Below are positions 8,420-16,960 of a stretch of 30,882 bases of DNA, piece by piece. The DNA lies in IMG/VR virus record IMGVR_UViG_3300025816_000050, positions 1 to 30,882 of that record. One strand, given 5' to 3'. The position numbers were made by a program, and so were the translations under genes. Position 1 is the stretch's first letter, and every line of letters begins with the position of its first letter. This DNA comes from a virus. The notes below the pieces were generated by a model. That model was not told the origin of the DNA, made no database searches, and was given only the letters and a program-made list of their open reading frames with translations.

Positions 8420-9042
8420 TATTTTTGTAATGAATAATGTCCAGGCAATCCTATCATAGGTCTACCGTCAAATTTATTAAACTTAGCGTCTTTACCACTA
8501 GCATCATTATAGTGTAAAAATACTTGCGCACAGTTTTCGCCCTCAAAAGGTTCTCTCCAATGTTCTAAATCACAACCACGATACATAAGCATATCGCCTT
8601 TTCCTAAGTTAACCTCTACGCCTTTTTTACCTTCTTCGCCTGATGGTTCTAAAAATATAGACCACTCATCTCCACCTAATAACATAGTAGTGGATATTTC
8701 GCATGAGTATCTATCTTTATGTCTTTTTAACTCATCTCCTTTTTTATAGATTCTTGCATATGAATAAGTTTCAGTAAGCTTCATATCTGTTTCTTTTTCC
8801 ATTACAGGTTTAACTTTTTGCAATAAAGTGTCCATAACTATATCGCCATAATGTGAATAAGTTTCAGGTATTTGAACATCATTCCAAACACCAAAATAAT
8901 CAGCAAACTGTGAAATATATCTATCATCAAACAAATGTCTTGCTACTGCTCTTTTGTTTAAAAAGTATTGATAACAAAAATCTGCTAGTTCTGTTGATAT
9001 AGCGTTTTTAATTACTAGGTATTTATTTTTCTTAAAGCTCAT
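8419..9042 (-). CDS. prolyl-4-hydroxylase-like 2OG/Fe(II) oxygenase
   Basis: This 207-residue enzyme has the classical metal site: H108-x-D110 in ELKRHKDRYSC and H161 in CDLEHWREPF. LGKGDMLMYRGC (146-157) matches the usual strand before the distal His. The arginine that binds 2OG is less clear; R163 is a candidate and Q173 sits near the usual position. It resembles prolyl 4-hydroxylase-type phage oxygenases that hydroxylate peptides. The start overlaps the upstream oxygenase by four bases (ATGA). Confidence 0.85.
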   Translation of the reverse strand: MSFKKNKYLVIKNAISTELADFCYQYFLNKRAVARHLFDDRYISQFADYFGVWNDVQIPETYSHYGDIVMDTLLQKVKPVMEKETDMKLTETYSYARIYKKGDELKRHKDRYSCEISTTMLLGGDEWSIFLEPSGEEGKKGVEVNLGKGDMLMYRGCDLEHWREPFEGENCAQVFLHYNDASGKDAKFNKFDGRPMIGLPGHYSLQK

Positions 9043-9665
9043 TTAAATGGATATCCTAAATTCCAACACACTAAGGAGTGTCGTATTCCTTTGGTTACAG
9101 GTTTAACTCTATGCCAAACAAAAGAAGGAAAAACAATCACACTTCCTTTTGGTCTAATTTCTTCACAAATTCTAGGTTGTGATGCTTCATCTTGATTTCT
9201 AAAATCAAATTCTAAATCACCACCTTCATACTCATCAGGGTTTGTAAGCGATACAGTCATGCTAAGTTTTCTTAGTTTACCATGCACATTTCTATTTTCG
9301 GGTTGGTCATATGGTTCTGTATATGAATCACAATGCCAGTCATAAAACTGACCTTTTTTATATTCGGTGAATTGACATGACTCTGAAAAATCCCATTCAA
9401 AATTCCACTCAGCACTTGCGTTTGCTGCATGCACATAAGGTTGTATTTCGTTGTATATCCATCTATCGTTCATCCAAACAATGTCAGACTTGCGTTTCTT
9501 TTGAATGTTTTTAAGTTCTAGTTTGGTAAGGTTTTTGTTGTCTTTGCCAGCGTTACCTGTAAGAGCCATTTCTTTATTTTGTTCTTTACCATAACGAACA
9601 ATATCGTCACATATTCTTTCAGGAATAACTGATTGAAAGTACCAGTAATACCATTTAAGATTCAA
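9039..9665 (-). CDS. PKHD-type 2OG/Fe(II) hydroxylase
   Basis: This 208-residue enzyme resembles the PKHD/PiuC type of 2OG/Fe(II) oxygenases. YKKGQFYDWHCDSY at 102-115 gives H111-x-D113. VIVFPSFVWHRVKPVTKGIRHSLVCW contains the distal H185 and the 2OG-binding R195. YEGGDLEF at 146-153 is the usual beta turn of the family. It overlaps the sulfotransferase by 11 bases and the next oxygenase by four. The most complete active site of the four paralogues, so probably active; substrate unknown. Confidence 0.88.
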   Translation of the reverse strand: MNLKWYYWYFQSVIPERICDDIVRYGKEQNKEMALTGNAGKDNKNLTKLELKNIQKKRKSDIVWMNDRWIYNEIQPYVHAANASAEWNFEWDFSESCQFTEYKKGQFYDWHCDSYTEPYDQPENRNVHGKLRKLSMTVSLTNPDEYEGGDLEFDFRNQDEASQPRICEEIRPKGSVIVFPSFVWHRVKPVTKGIRHSLVCWNLGYPFK

Positions 9666-10446
9666 AATAACCTCTCTGTATTAAAAATTCATTTACCCAT
9701 TTTTCTAAAGACATGTTTTTATACTTAGTTATAATTGATTCGCTTAAATACATATTTAAATCATAGTTATTTTTTTCTACTTTATCTTCTTTAACATCAT
9801 GATACATTCCATCTAAAACACTATCATCATATTTAATATTGTTTATAGAAAATTGTTCTAAATCAACATACCTATGTTTGTAGGTTGGAATATTTAAAAA
9901 TTTGTAAATGCGTTTTATATATTTTTTAGGATTTATTGTTAAGTCTTCATAATTAATTTTTATATGATCGTTATCATTTTTAATAATGTTATGTATAGCA
10001 TAAGAATTAACAGCAGTCATGCCTTCAGTCATTTCATAAAAACAAGAATCTTCTAAATCTTTTTTATTCCAATTTTTTACTCTAGCAAGAGAGCCTAATA
10101 TTTCTATAAAAGGTCTTTCTAAAATAATAAATTTTGGATTTGGAGCAATATATTTTTTTATAAGTTCTATATTCTTAGGTGTCCCCCAAGGACTTCTATC
10201 AATAATATGATCACTTTTATAATCTTTAAAATATAGTTCTAAACTACCTTCTATTAAATTATTTAATGATTGATAGTCAGGGAAGTTTTTAAAATTTGTT
10301 GTTTCTTTAAGTTGTTCAAGATTATATAAAATGTCTGCTGTAATAGAATTAGCAGTAACACTTATGTTTGGGTTTTGGTTTAATATGGATGCAAGCAAAG
10401 TATTTCCACATCTAGGCAAACCGCATAAAAAGTAAATATTTTTCAT
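9655..10446 (-). CDS. sulfotransferase-family protein
   Basis: This 263-residue protein matches the PAPS-dependent sulfotransferase fold. The 5'-phosphosulfate loop is CGLPRCGNTLLASIL (8-22), DRSPWGTPKNIE (83-94) follows, and the 3'-phosphate site is ERPFIEILGSLARVKNW (110-126). It would move a sulfate group from PAPS to a hydroxyl or amine on sugar, protein or lipid. The gene is more AT-rich than its neighbours, which suggests recent gain. It starts the modification cassette, 56 bases after the glycine-rich adhesin genes, and overlaps the hydroxylase that follows. Substrate is unknown; the virion or host surface is likely. Confidence 0.8.
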   Translation of the reverse strand: MKNIYFLCGLPRCGNTLLASILNQNPNISVTANSITADILYNLEQLKETTNFKNFPDYQSLNNLIEGSLELYFKDYKSDHIIDRSPWGTPKNIELIKKYIAPNPKFIILERPFIEILGSLARVKNWNKKDLEDSCFYEMTEGMTAVNSYAIHNIIKNDNDHIKINYEDLTINPKKYIKRIYKFLNIPTYKHRYVDLEQFSINNIKYDDSVLDGMYHDVKEDKVEKNNYDLNMYLSESIITKYKNMSLEKWVNEFLIQRGYFES

Positions 10447-10502
10447 CTTCTCTCTCTTGGAAGATAGTATAAGTTAGATGTGTTTTAAAAGATAGGTTAT
10501 TG

Positions 10503-11495
10503 TTATCCGTTCCAGTTACCAGCTTTAATTTCTGTAAAAACTGTTCTTAAATCCCAACAATTTGATGTGTCTGTAGCAATTTGTGCTTCTTTAACAATAA
10601 CTACACCTGAACCACCTGTACCACCTGCTCCGCTAGGAGTACCAGTGCCAGGATGTTGTCCACCGCCTCCACCACCGCCTAAATTAGCAGTTCCGTTTCC
10701 GCCTCCTGATGACGGACCGCCTCCAGCTCCGCCTCCGCCTGAGCCTCCTGCTCCTCCTGCTCCAAGGTAGTAACCCCCTGCTCCACCACCACCTGCGTAA
10801 GTGACTGGTGATCCAGTAATTGAATTTGCCGCTCCTGCTCCACCTGCCGCTGCTCCGCCTGGATTTACATCAGGGACTGGTGTTGGACCTGGGTACCAAG
10901 TAGCACTAGTACCAACAGCACCTGCTCCTCCGCCTCCGCCTGATGTGGCTTGTCCAGCATAACCTGGAAAAGGACTGTTGGATGAACCTCCAGCATTTCC
11001 TTGACCTGAAGCAGCACTTCCTCCTGAAGATGGAAATACAGGTGGTCCATAACCAGGGACAGCAACACCTGCTCCACCGCCTGATCCTCCTGGTCCACCA
11101 TCTTGTCCATAGTTGCCAGGCGAACCGCCTGTATTACCAAAACCACCACCTTCTGAAGTAATGGAAGATGGCGTACCTAAAACTGAGTTTGAGCCTTTAC
11201 TACCAACACCAGGGACAGTTGGACCACCAGGAGCAGAACCTCCTGCACCCCCTGCACCAACTGTTACAGGATATGGAGAGCCACCTGAAACTGGATTGCC
11301 TGAAGCTGTCAGTAACCCGCCTGCACCTCCGCCTGCTCCATAATAATAAGAACCACCACCTCCGCCACCTGCTACAACTAAATGTTCAACAGAAGTTGTT
11401 AAAGGTTGAGTGGTGAGCGTTCCACTTGAATTAAAAGTGGTTATTTGTTCAGATTGTAGTTTAGGATTTAAGACTGCTCCAATTAATCTAGGCAT
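10503..11495 (-). CDS. glycine-rich appendage / receptor-binding protein 2
   Basis: This 330-residue protein begins with ITTFNSSGTLTTQPLTTSVE and then VEHLVVAGGGGGG, the hallmark of the glycine-rich domain used in phage tail fibres and adhesins (PF21722-like). Most of residues 45-285 is Gly, Ala, Ser and Pro in polyglycine-II-like blocks. A conserved C-terminus, GSGVVIVKEAQI...CWDLRTVFTEIKAGNW, closes it. It is a tandem paralogue of the gene upstream, one base away. It probably binds host receptors. Pro and Ser/Thr residues could be targets of the neighbouring hydroxylases and sulfotransferase (inference). Confidence 0.8.
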   Translation of the reverse strand: MPRLIGAVLNPKLQSEQITTFNSSGTLTTQPLTTSVEHLVVAGGGGGGSYYYGAGGGAGGLLTASGNPVSGGSPYPVTVGAGGAGGSAPGGPTVPGVGSKGSNSVLGTPSSITSEGGGFGNTGGSPGNYGQDGGPGGSGGGAGVAVPGYGPPVFPSSGGSAASGQGNAGGSSNSPFPGYAGQATSGGGGGAGAVGTSATWYPGPTPVPDVNPGGAAAGGAGAANSITGSPVTYAGGGGAGGYYLGAGGAGGSGGGGAGGGPSSGGGNGTANLGGGGGGGQHPGTGTPSGAGGTGGSGVVIVKEAQIATDTSNCWDLRTVFTEIKAGNWNG

Positions 11496-11496
11496 G

Positions 11497-12444
11497 TTAA
11501 GTTGTCCAAGTTCCTGCTTTTACATTATCGTAAAGAGCGTTCATATCCCATACTCCTGAACATTTAAATCCTGCGTTGGGTTCTTTAATTATGACTACAC
11601 CTGATCCTCCTGGACCTGCTGGTACAGGACTAAAGGGTGGATTACCAATATCAGTTCCACCACCACCACCGCCTGTGTTTGCAGTTCCGCCTGGATTTGG
11701 TGAGTCTACAGGGTTAGAGCCATTAGCTCCGCCACCTAGACCGCCAATACCTTGAATACCATTGTTTGTAAATCTTCCACAGCCACCGCCCCCTCCTGCT
11801 CGGTAAACAGGTGAGCCAGTAATTGAAGAAGCTACTCCATCTCCGCCATCCCAACCTCTTTGTTGAGGTGCAGGTGTAGGTGGTCCAAAACCTGCTTGAG
11901 CTGCTCCACCTCCGCCACCGCCTCCGCCATTTAGCGTGGCATTACCACCTGGATAGCCTTGACCTGATGTTCCTGAGCCACCTCCGTTTGAATAAGAAGA
12001 ACCACCGCCTGAACCACCATTTCTTGAGTTTTGTGGATTAGGTACAAAAGCTGCACCCCCACCACCAGTAGAAACTATACCATTAAAACTTGAGTTTGAT
12101 CCTTGTAAAGCAGGAGTTGCTCCTGAAAGTTGTGCACCTAATCCACCTGCACCAATTACAACTGGATAAACAGTAGCTGCTGAAACTGGACTTAAAGATT
12201 CAGCAGAGGCTCCGCCACCTGATGCTTCACCAGGGACTGATGAACGATATCCACCTGCACCTCCGCCACCTGATCCTGCTCCTGCACGATCTCCACCACC
12301 ACCTCCTGCAACAATCACATATTGAACTGATGTTGTATAAGGTGCTGTAGTTAAATTACCACTAGCATTAAAAGTTGTAATAACTTCAGGTTGATCGGTT
12401 GGGGGGTTATCTACACCTATTACTCCGCCATTAGAACTAGCCAT
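11497..12444 (-). CDS. glycine-rich appendage / receptor-binding protein 1
   Basis: This 315-residue protein shares the layout of its downstream paralogue: VITTFNASGNLTTAPYTTSV, then VQYVIVAGGGGG, a long Gly/Pro/Ser-rich middle, and a C-terminus GSGVVIIKEPN...VWDMNALYDNVKAGTW. The short end module with a Trp after KAG is shared by both copies and may be a chaperone or attachment site. The gene starts two bases after the stop of the preceding gene. A tail-tip adhesin role is inferred from family resemblance. Confidence 0.8.
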   Translation of the reverse strand: MASSNGGVIGVDNPPTDQPEVITTFNASGNLTTAPYTTSVQYVIVAGGGGGDRAGAGSGGGGAGGYRSSVPGEASGGGASAESLSPVSAATVYPVVIGAGGLGAQLSGATPALQGSNSSFNGIVSTGGGGAAFVPNPQNSRNGGSGGGSSYSNGGGSGTSGQGYPGGNATLNGGGGGGGGAAQAGFGPPTPAPQQRGWDGGDGVASSITGSPVYRAGGGGGCGRFTNNGIQGIGGLGGGANGSNPVDSPNPGGTANTGGGGGGTDIGNPPFSPVPAGPGGSGVVIIKEPNAGFKCSGVWDMNALYDNVKAGTWTT

Positions 12445-12446
12445 GG

Positions 12447-12902
12447 TTAGACCTCATTCCAAGCTCTACTAGAAGCATCCCATTCGTAATTGGTTTTAAC
12501 GATTGGATCACCAGTATAAGTTTCTCCTAGCCATTTTTGATTATCTTCATCCCAAAGTATAAGAACTCCATTAGAGTCTATTTCTGTAACTGTTGGAAAT
12601 GGAACTGGTGCTTGCCAGTCGTCATTGTCATCTAATGCCCAAGACGGAAAAGGTTGAGGATGTAAAAATTTATCTTTAGTAGCATCATAGGTCATGCCTA
12701 TGCCTGCATATTGTTTTCTAAAATTGTTGTTGTATGAAGTTTGTTTCCATTCGTTACCACCGTTTTGATGTGGTACTATCGAAGCTACAAAGTTTTCTGC
12801 TTGAGCAGATTGATCTCCGCCATTGGCGTTTACATCTTCATTAGATATTACTATTACTTGTAATACTTCGTTGCTGTTATTAAGTTCTGCAAAATGAGCC
12901 AT
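12447..12902 (-). CDS. conserved marine-phage appendage protein
   Basis: This 151-residue protein starts MAHFAELNNSNEVLQVIVIS and contains WKQTSYNNNFRKQYAGIGMTYD and FLHPQPFPSWALDDNDDWQAPVPFP. I recognise this pattern as a widespread small protein of marine phages and cyanophages, encoded next to tail fibre genes. Molecular function is unknown. It lies in the appendage block just before the two glycine-rich proteins. Confidence 0.75.
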   Translation of the reverse strand: MAHFAELNNSNEVLQVIVISNEDVNANGGDQSAQAENFVASIVPHQNGGNEWKQTSYNNNFRKQYAGIGMTYDATKDKFLHPQPFPSWALDDNDDWQAPVPFPTVTEIDSNGVLILWDEDNQKWLGETYTGDPIVKTNYEWDASSRAWNEV

Positions 12903-12913
12903 ATTTGTACTCC

Positions 12914-13279
12914 TTATGCGTCATCTAGTTCTTCGTAGTTAATGGTGTAAGTTAAGTCTGAGTTAGCACTTGCACCACCCTCTAAGATGTCTCCTTCTTC
13001 AAGATAGATACCTGAATTTTTATCTATCAATACTAAGGTAGCATCCGCAGGAACAGAAATAGTTGAAGCGAATAAAACTACTGAACCACCACTTTTAATA
13101 ATTCCCATTGTTACACCTGCGGCATTTGTACCGTCAATATTTGCAACAATAATACTATTAATTTTTATTAGTTTGTTACTTGCACAAGTTAATAAGTCGG
13201 TTGTTACTGTAGTTGTTAAAGCTCCGTTTATACTGTTAGCGTATATCGAAGTTACATTTACTAAATTTGGATTTGCCAT
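12914..13279 (-). CDS. small virion protein (121 aa)
   Basis: This 121-residue protein is Thr/Asn/Ile-rich and beta-rich: MANPNLVNVTSIYANSINGA at the start, a middle with FASTISVPADATLVLIDKNSGI and an acidic end YEELDDA. It resembles small structural proteins near the tail fibres of marine phages. No catalytic motif is visible. AGGAC lies about six bases before the ATG and the gene is part of the appendage block. Confidence 0.65.
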   Translation of the reverse strand: MANPNLVNVTSIYANSINGALTTTVTTDLLTCASNKLIKINSIIVANIDGTNAAGVTMGIIKSGGSVVLFASTISVPADATLVLIDKNSGIYLEEGDILEGGASANSDLTYTINYEELDDA

Positions 13280-13294
13280 AATGTTGTCCTAATT

Positions 13295-13801
13295 TTATCC
13301 GAAAACCAAAGCCATTGCTATAGCTTTTCCTGTTGTTGCTACACCTGAACCACCTATACTAAGTGAAGATGCAACATTTAAATCTGTTAAGGCGTCTACC
13401 ATAGCACCACCTGAACCTGCTCCGTCAGAGTAAATTACAGATGTCATTCCAGTTGGAATGGTAACTGTAGCTCCTGAACCTTGTTTAATAATTATGCTTT
13501 GAGAACCGCTAGTAGCATTTTCTATAATCCATACTTTTGAAACCGTATTAGGTCCAATCGTAATTGTACAAGTTGAATCTAGGGTTCCAGTATATTTTAA
13601 AAATAAAGCTCGACCAGCATCTGCTGAGCCGTCTGCTATTGTTGTTGTATGAGTGTCTGCGTTGGTTGTTATGGCTTCTGTTCCATAGCCAAAAGCATCG
13701 CCAATAAGTTCTAAATTGGTGTTGGTACTTGTTCCCCAAGTTCCACTCTCGTCCCCTGTGGCGATTTCTTTTAATCTTAAATCGTTAACGTAAGTTGCCA
13801 T
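13295..13801 (-). CDS. tail-fibre-like protein
   Basis: This 168-residue protein begins ATYVNDLRLKEIATGDESGTWGTSTNTNLELIG, an N-terminal module common in tail fibres of marine phages. It continues with Ser/Thr/Gly-rich beta strands (SQSIIIKQGSGATVTIP) and ends ALVFG. The N-terminal part probably attaches the protein to the tail. Located between a repeat protein and other small appendage proteins. An AT-rich 51-base gap separates it from the upstream gene and could hold a promoter, though none is convincing. Confidence 0.7.
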   Translation of the reverse strand: MATYVNDLRLKEIATGDESGTWGTSTNTNLELIGDAFGYGTEAITTNADTHTTTIADGSADAGRALFLKYTGTLDSTCTITIGPNTVSKVWIIENATSGSQSIIIKQGSGATVTIPTGMTSVIYSDGAGSGGAMVDALTDLNVASSLSIGGSGVATTGKAIAMALVFG

Positions 13802-13852
13802 AATTTGTTCCTATATTGTATATAATAAATCAAAAAGAATAAAGTTTATACC

Positions 13853-14494
13853 CTATGCTGCAATATCTCTCCAATTAGGTGTTTGACTGTCTATAACTGG
13901 TGACCACACATTAAGTGTGCTAACAGCACCTGTTGCTGACACTCCTGTGATTGAAACTGTTGCTTCTGCGTCTATTGATACAGATCCAACTGATCCTATT
14001 GCGGCTGGTGCAAACACGATAATTTTATTAGATGATCGTGTTGTAACTGCTCCTACGGCACTTGTTGCCGCTAAACCTGATGTAATAATAACAGTAGCTT
14101 CTGCATCAATTAATACTGAAACATTTCCTAAAGTAGCAGTGATTCCGCTTAAAGAAACTTTTGCATCTCCTTCTGGAGTAACTGTACCTAAAGCAGAAGT
14201 TCCAACTTGACTGGCTGGGGTTATGTTGGCTTTACCAGTTACACTAGCTAAAGTTCCTAATGCTGAAGTGCTTGCTAGTCCTGATGGGGTAGCATTTGCG
14301 TCAGCGTTGATTGATACTGAAACCGATCCAAGTGAAGCTGTTACACCAGCAACAGTTGCTATTGCTTGAGCGTTTACTCCTACACCACTTACTGCTCCAG
14401 TTGCAGCTAATCCAGTAAGAGTGACTGGTACGGATCCTTGACCCCACTCGAGTTGACCCCAAGTGCCTCGACCCCAACCGTTAAGAAAAGCCAT
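13853..14494 (-). CDS. repetitive virion protein with GWGRGTWG start
   Basis: This 213-residue protein opens with FLNGWGRGTWGQLEWGQGSV, a motif seen at the start of many marine phage virion proteins. Residues about 25-195 hold repeating units of the form G(L/V)xATxAxGxVSVxxxAxAxxx, in which ATGAVS, STSALG, TSALGTV and ATSAVG recur. It is nearly free of charged and aromatic residues in this part. The repeats look like a beta-helix or extended fibre. The gene is six bases from its neighbour and probably encodes an appendage or capsid fibre. Confidence 0.7.
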   Translation of the reverse strand: MAFLNGWGRGTWGQLEWGQGSVPVTLTGLAATGAVSGVGVNAQAIATVAGVTASLGSVSVSINADANATPSGLASTSALGTLASVTGKANITPASQVGTSALGTVTPEGDAKVSLSGITATLGNVSVLIDAEATVIITSGLAATSAVGAVTTRSSNKIIVFAPAAIGSVGSVSIDAEATVSITGVSATGAVSTLNVWSPVIDSQTPNWRDIAA

Positions 14495-14500
14495 TTAAGG

Positions 14501-14929
14501 CTAGGCGATTCTTATAATCGCTGTTCCAGATGCTGCTGCTGGAAATACTATAGTGAAGTCTCCAGTAGTGGATGTTTTATCACCACCAAAGTCAATAGTA
14601 GCTACAGATCTATCAGCGTTAGTATCGTTGTAGATCATACATCCTCTAGCAGTAATAGTAGCTGTACCAAATGTTAAATCAGCAAAGTCGGTGAAACCTG
14701 TGGTTCCTGAACTTGTTGGATTAATATTGGTTAAAGCTGACCCACCTGAAGTATAGTTAGTACCACTAGCTTGATTAGTTGTAGTAAAAGCAGTTGTGGT
14801 AGCTCCCATAGTAGCTGATGAAGTATACAAAGCTAATTTAAAAGAATTACCGCCAGACGCTAAAAAGTTATGTTTAGCTTCTAATAGCTCTTTCTTAAAA
14901 CTAGTCGTAAGTGTTGATGTAATTGCCAT
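14501..14929 (-). CDS. conserved small virion protein (142 aa)
   Basis: This 142-residue protein starts MAITSTLTTSFKKELLEAKHNF and includes FKLALYTSSATMGATTTAF and GTNYTSGGSAL, ending FTIVFPAAASGTAIIRIA. The pattern is familiar from marine phage structural clusters. It is Thr/Ser/Ala-rich with beta strands and no catalytic site. It overlaps no gene but follows the 96-residue gene by one base. A tail or fibre component is likely. Confidence 0.7.
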   Translation of the reverse strand: MAITSTLTTSFKKELLEAKHNFLASGGNSFKLALYTSSATMGATTTAFTTTNQASGTNYTSGGSALTNINPTSSGTTGFTDFADLTFGTATITARGCMIYNDTNADRSVATIDFGGDKTSTTGDFTIVFPAAASGTAIIRIA

Positions 14930-14930
14930 G

Positions 14931-15221
14931 TTAAAGTTCCTTTAATATTTTAGCTAGGTCTTCGTGACCTTGTTCTTTCAATAGATTACGCATCGTGCAT
15001 CGTTCACTATTGATCGCCTGCTTTATATAATAAACGATTACGTTGTAAATAGCTAGTTTATACGCTTCAGCTTGTTGTCTTATATGAGGTGCAGCAGTAT
15101 CACTAATACCACATATTCTATCAGTCAGTTTTTCAGCCCAAAACTCAGGCGGATGACCTCTATTTTGCTGTGTTTCTACTATAATAGAACCAATATCTCC
15201 TAACGTTGTGTTATCTATCAT
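14931..15221 (-). CDS. conserved phage protein (96 aa), unknown function
   Basis: This 96-residue, alpha-helical protein contains HPPEFWAEKLTDRICGISDTAAPHIRQQA and later YIKQAINSERCTMRNLLKEQGHEDLAKIL. The combination of HPPEFWAEK and IRQQAEAYK is a conserved signature of short proteins in marine and other phages. It starts one base after the Rossmann-like protein. No enzymatic motif is visible. It may be an assembly or regulatory factor. Confidence 0.65.
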   Translation of the reverse strand: MIDNTTLGDIGSIIVETQQNRGHPPEFWAEKLTDRICGISDTAAPHIRQQAEAYKLAIYNVIVYYIKQAINSERCTMRNLLKEQGHEDLAKILKEL

Positions 15222-15222
15222 T

Positions 15223-15957
15223 TTAGTACCTTTTAGCCTCTGGTGGACTATCCATCACAGTTCTTACTTCTGTGATATTTTTTAATTGTTCTTCGTGTAA
15301 AAGTTTATTGTAGACAGAAAGTTTAATTTGTCTATAATTTTTTTCATCATCAACTACTAGTATATCTGGATCATCAAGTCTATGGTAGCCATAGACTCTT
15401 TTTTCTATAGGACAATCTGTGTCAAGTAACCCTGACCTAGCTGCAACGTTTACAATCATGCCTCGTTCTATACATTTAGATAACCAGAACTCACAACATG
15501 CTTTACCTGCTTCTGCAAAATGTAGATTACCTCTATAACTAAAATCTATACCAAATAAATTTATACTACCAACTTTATTGTAAAGAGCAAAAGCAAAAGC
15601 AAAAGGCACAGTATTATTTAAGTAAGCACAATCTGCATCCTGTGTAACTTCCTCTAAAGGATAAAGGACTGCAGAAGGGCACCTCTCATCTAGTTCACAA
15701 GTGTATATAGGTATATCAGCTACAGGCAACCAACGTCTCATAACATCTGTCTGACTTCCTGCGTCATCAGTATCCATAAACCTACTAACTGGATCAAGCA
15801 TAAATACTCTATCGCATTTAGTAATAGCCCCCATACAATTTATTCCCCAAACTTCGTCATAGGTTTTTGAATGTACTAAACTAAGGTGAAAGTCTAATTG
15901 ACTCTCGCCCATAGCAACTATGGCAATATTCTTGCCTTCGAGTTCTTTTATTCTCAT
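15223..15957 (-). CDS. Rossmann-like protein, MptE/DUF115-like
   Basis: This 244-residue protein looks like a nucleotide- or sugar-binding Rossmann domain. Strand-like segments IAIVAMGESQLDFHLS, VWGINCMGAITKCDRVFMLDP and SINLFGIDFSYRGN recall MptE-like or motility-associated glycosyltransferase-type domains, in which GIN..G...D..F..D is common. Residues 90-115 are Cys/Asp-rich. Embedded among neck genes, overlapping the adaptor gene by four bases. Substrate unknown; the assignment is from pattern memory only. Confidence 0.5.
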   Translation of the reverse strand: MRIKELEGKNIAIVAMGESQLDFHLSLVHSKTYDEVWGINCMGAITKCDRVFMLDPVSRFMDTDDAGSQTDVMRRWLPVADIPIYTCELDERCPSAVLYPLEEVTQDADCAYLNNTVPFAFAFALYNKVGSINLFGIDFSYRGNLHFAEAGKACCEFWLSKCIERGMIVNVAARSGLLDTDCPIEKRVYGYHRLDDPDILVVDDEKNYRQIKLSVYNKLLHEEQLKNITEVRTVMDSPPEAKRY

Positions 15958-16604
15958 GCTTGTGGTTGTCTCCGTATCTCGTCGTACCTGTATTGGTCTC
16001 TAGTTGATTTAGCTTCACCAAGATTTTTTAATCCTAATAAAGCCTCCTGAAACTTAGATTCGTATGCTGGTATTGCTTCATAATTTTTGAGATACGTGCA
16101 TGCTTCAACTAAACTACCATATAACATGGCATTAGGAGCATTTTTAGACAGCCATGTTGTTTCACTACCTGAAGTGGTAGTAAGTGATGCTGGTCTATAA
16201 TAGTAGTGCAGTTCAACCTCGTAGGCTGAATCTGGGGTGGGTGCGACTATAAAAGTATTGTCGTCAAATTCTGCATAATATTTTGGTAGTCCTGTTGTGG
16301 ACGCATTAGGAGTAAAATCCCTAATGAAAGAAACTTGTTTTAATAGTAAGTAACTATAATTACTGCTACTGTCTATTACAGCTAAACTAAAAGGTGCTAA
16401 ATAGTCAGTAGGGCATTCTAAGTATGGTCCTGAAGCTGTTAAGTCACCAACTTGATTTTTTCTAAAATCGTCTAATTGTACATTTTTAAATATACGTTCT
16501 TCTGTTGTTGAGATAAACGTGGGTAGGTTAGTAACAAAACTAGACTCTGTGCTTTCCAGGTAGTCTTGTATAGCTGTTTTTAAAGTTGTGTACGTAAAAC
16601 TCAT
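15954..16604 (-). CDS. head-tail adaptor protein
   Basis: This 216-residue protein begins SFTYTTLKTAIQDYLESTESSF and contains STTEERIFKNVQLDDFRKNQVG, a pattern of the podophage adaptor (SU10-type) family. A middle part FDDNTFIVAPTPDSAYEVELHYYYRPASL forms a beta sheet, and the C-terminal part is helical (YESKFQEALLGLKNLGEA). It likely forms part of the ring below the portal. Translation is coupled to both neighbours by four-base overlaps. Confidence 0.75.
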   Translation of the reverse strand: MSFTYTTLKTAIQDYLESTESSFVTNLPTFISTTEERIFKNVQLDDFRKNQVGDLTASGPYLECPTDYLAPFSLAVIDSSSNYSYLLLKQVSFIRDFTPNASTTGLPKYYAEFDDNTFIVAPTPDSAYEVELHYYYRPASLTTTSGSETTWLSKNAPNAMLYGSLVEACTYLKNYEAIPAYESKFQEALLGLKNLGEAKSTRDQYRYDEIRRQPQA

Positions 16605-16960
16605 ACTGATACCGTTAATTCACCCACACTACCTGTTAGTGCAGACATATTATACATAGAACCTATTGTATCACTATTTTGTGCCCACATGATAGGAGAA
16701 CTTACACCATTACTGTCCTTAGGATTAGAAACTATAACATAACCTTGCCCTGCTGTTGGGGCGGATATAGTAGGTCTTGGTTGATATAAAGCTTCTGGGT
16801 CTGCGATATTGTGTGGCGGATCTAATTGAGGGGATTTAGGCTCATAACATTCGCCACAAACTTTAAAGCCAGTCCACTCTTTTCTTAAATCAAGATAAGG
16901 TATATCAAAACCACATCGGTCGCATATCGCTCGTGCGTACTTACCTTGAGCATAAGCCAT
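16601..16960 (-). CDS. zinc-ribbon virion protein
   Basis: This 119-residue protein has two CxxC knuckles near its N-terminus, CDRCG (residues 13-17) and CGECY (35-39), making a probable zinc ribbon. A Pro-rich linker with DPPHNIADPEALYQPRPT follows, then a beta-rich tail with GYVIVSNPKDSNGVSSPIMW. This small zinc protein occurs between two adaptor genes in related phages and may be structural. Overlaps both neighbours (one and four bases). Confidence 0.65.
   Translation of the reverse strand: MAYAQGKYARAICDRCGFDIPYLDLRKEWTGFKVCGECYEPKSPQLDPPHNIADPEALYQPRPTISAPTAGQGYVIVSNPKDSNGVSSPIMWAQNSDTIGSMYNMSALTGSVGELTVSV

Noticed and set aside
10567-11416. Plus-strand open frames opposite the glycine-rich genes
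   Set aside because: They are Pro/Leu/Gln-rich mirror images of GGN codons with no start signal and no support; the minus frame has family motifs.
15223-15957. Reading the Rossmann-like protein as a true glycosyltransferase
   Set aside because: No DxD or donor-binding motif can be stated with confidence.
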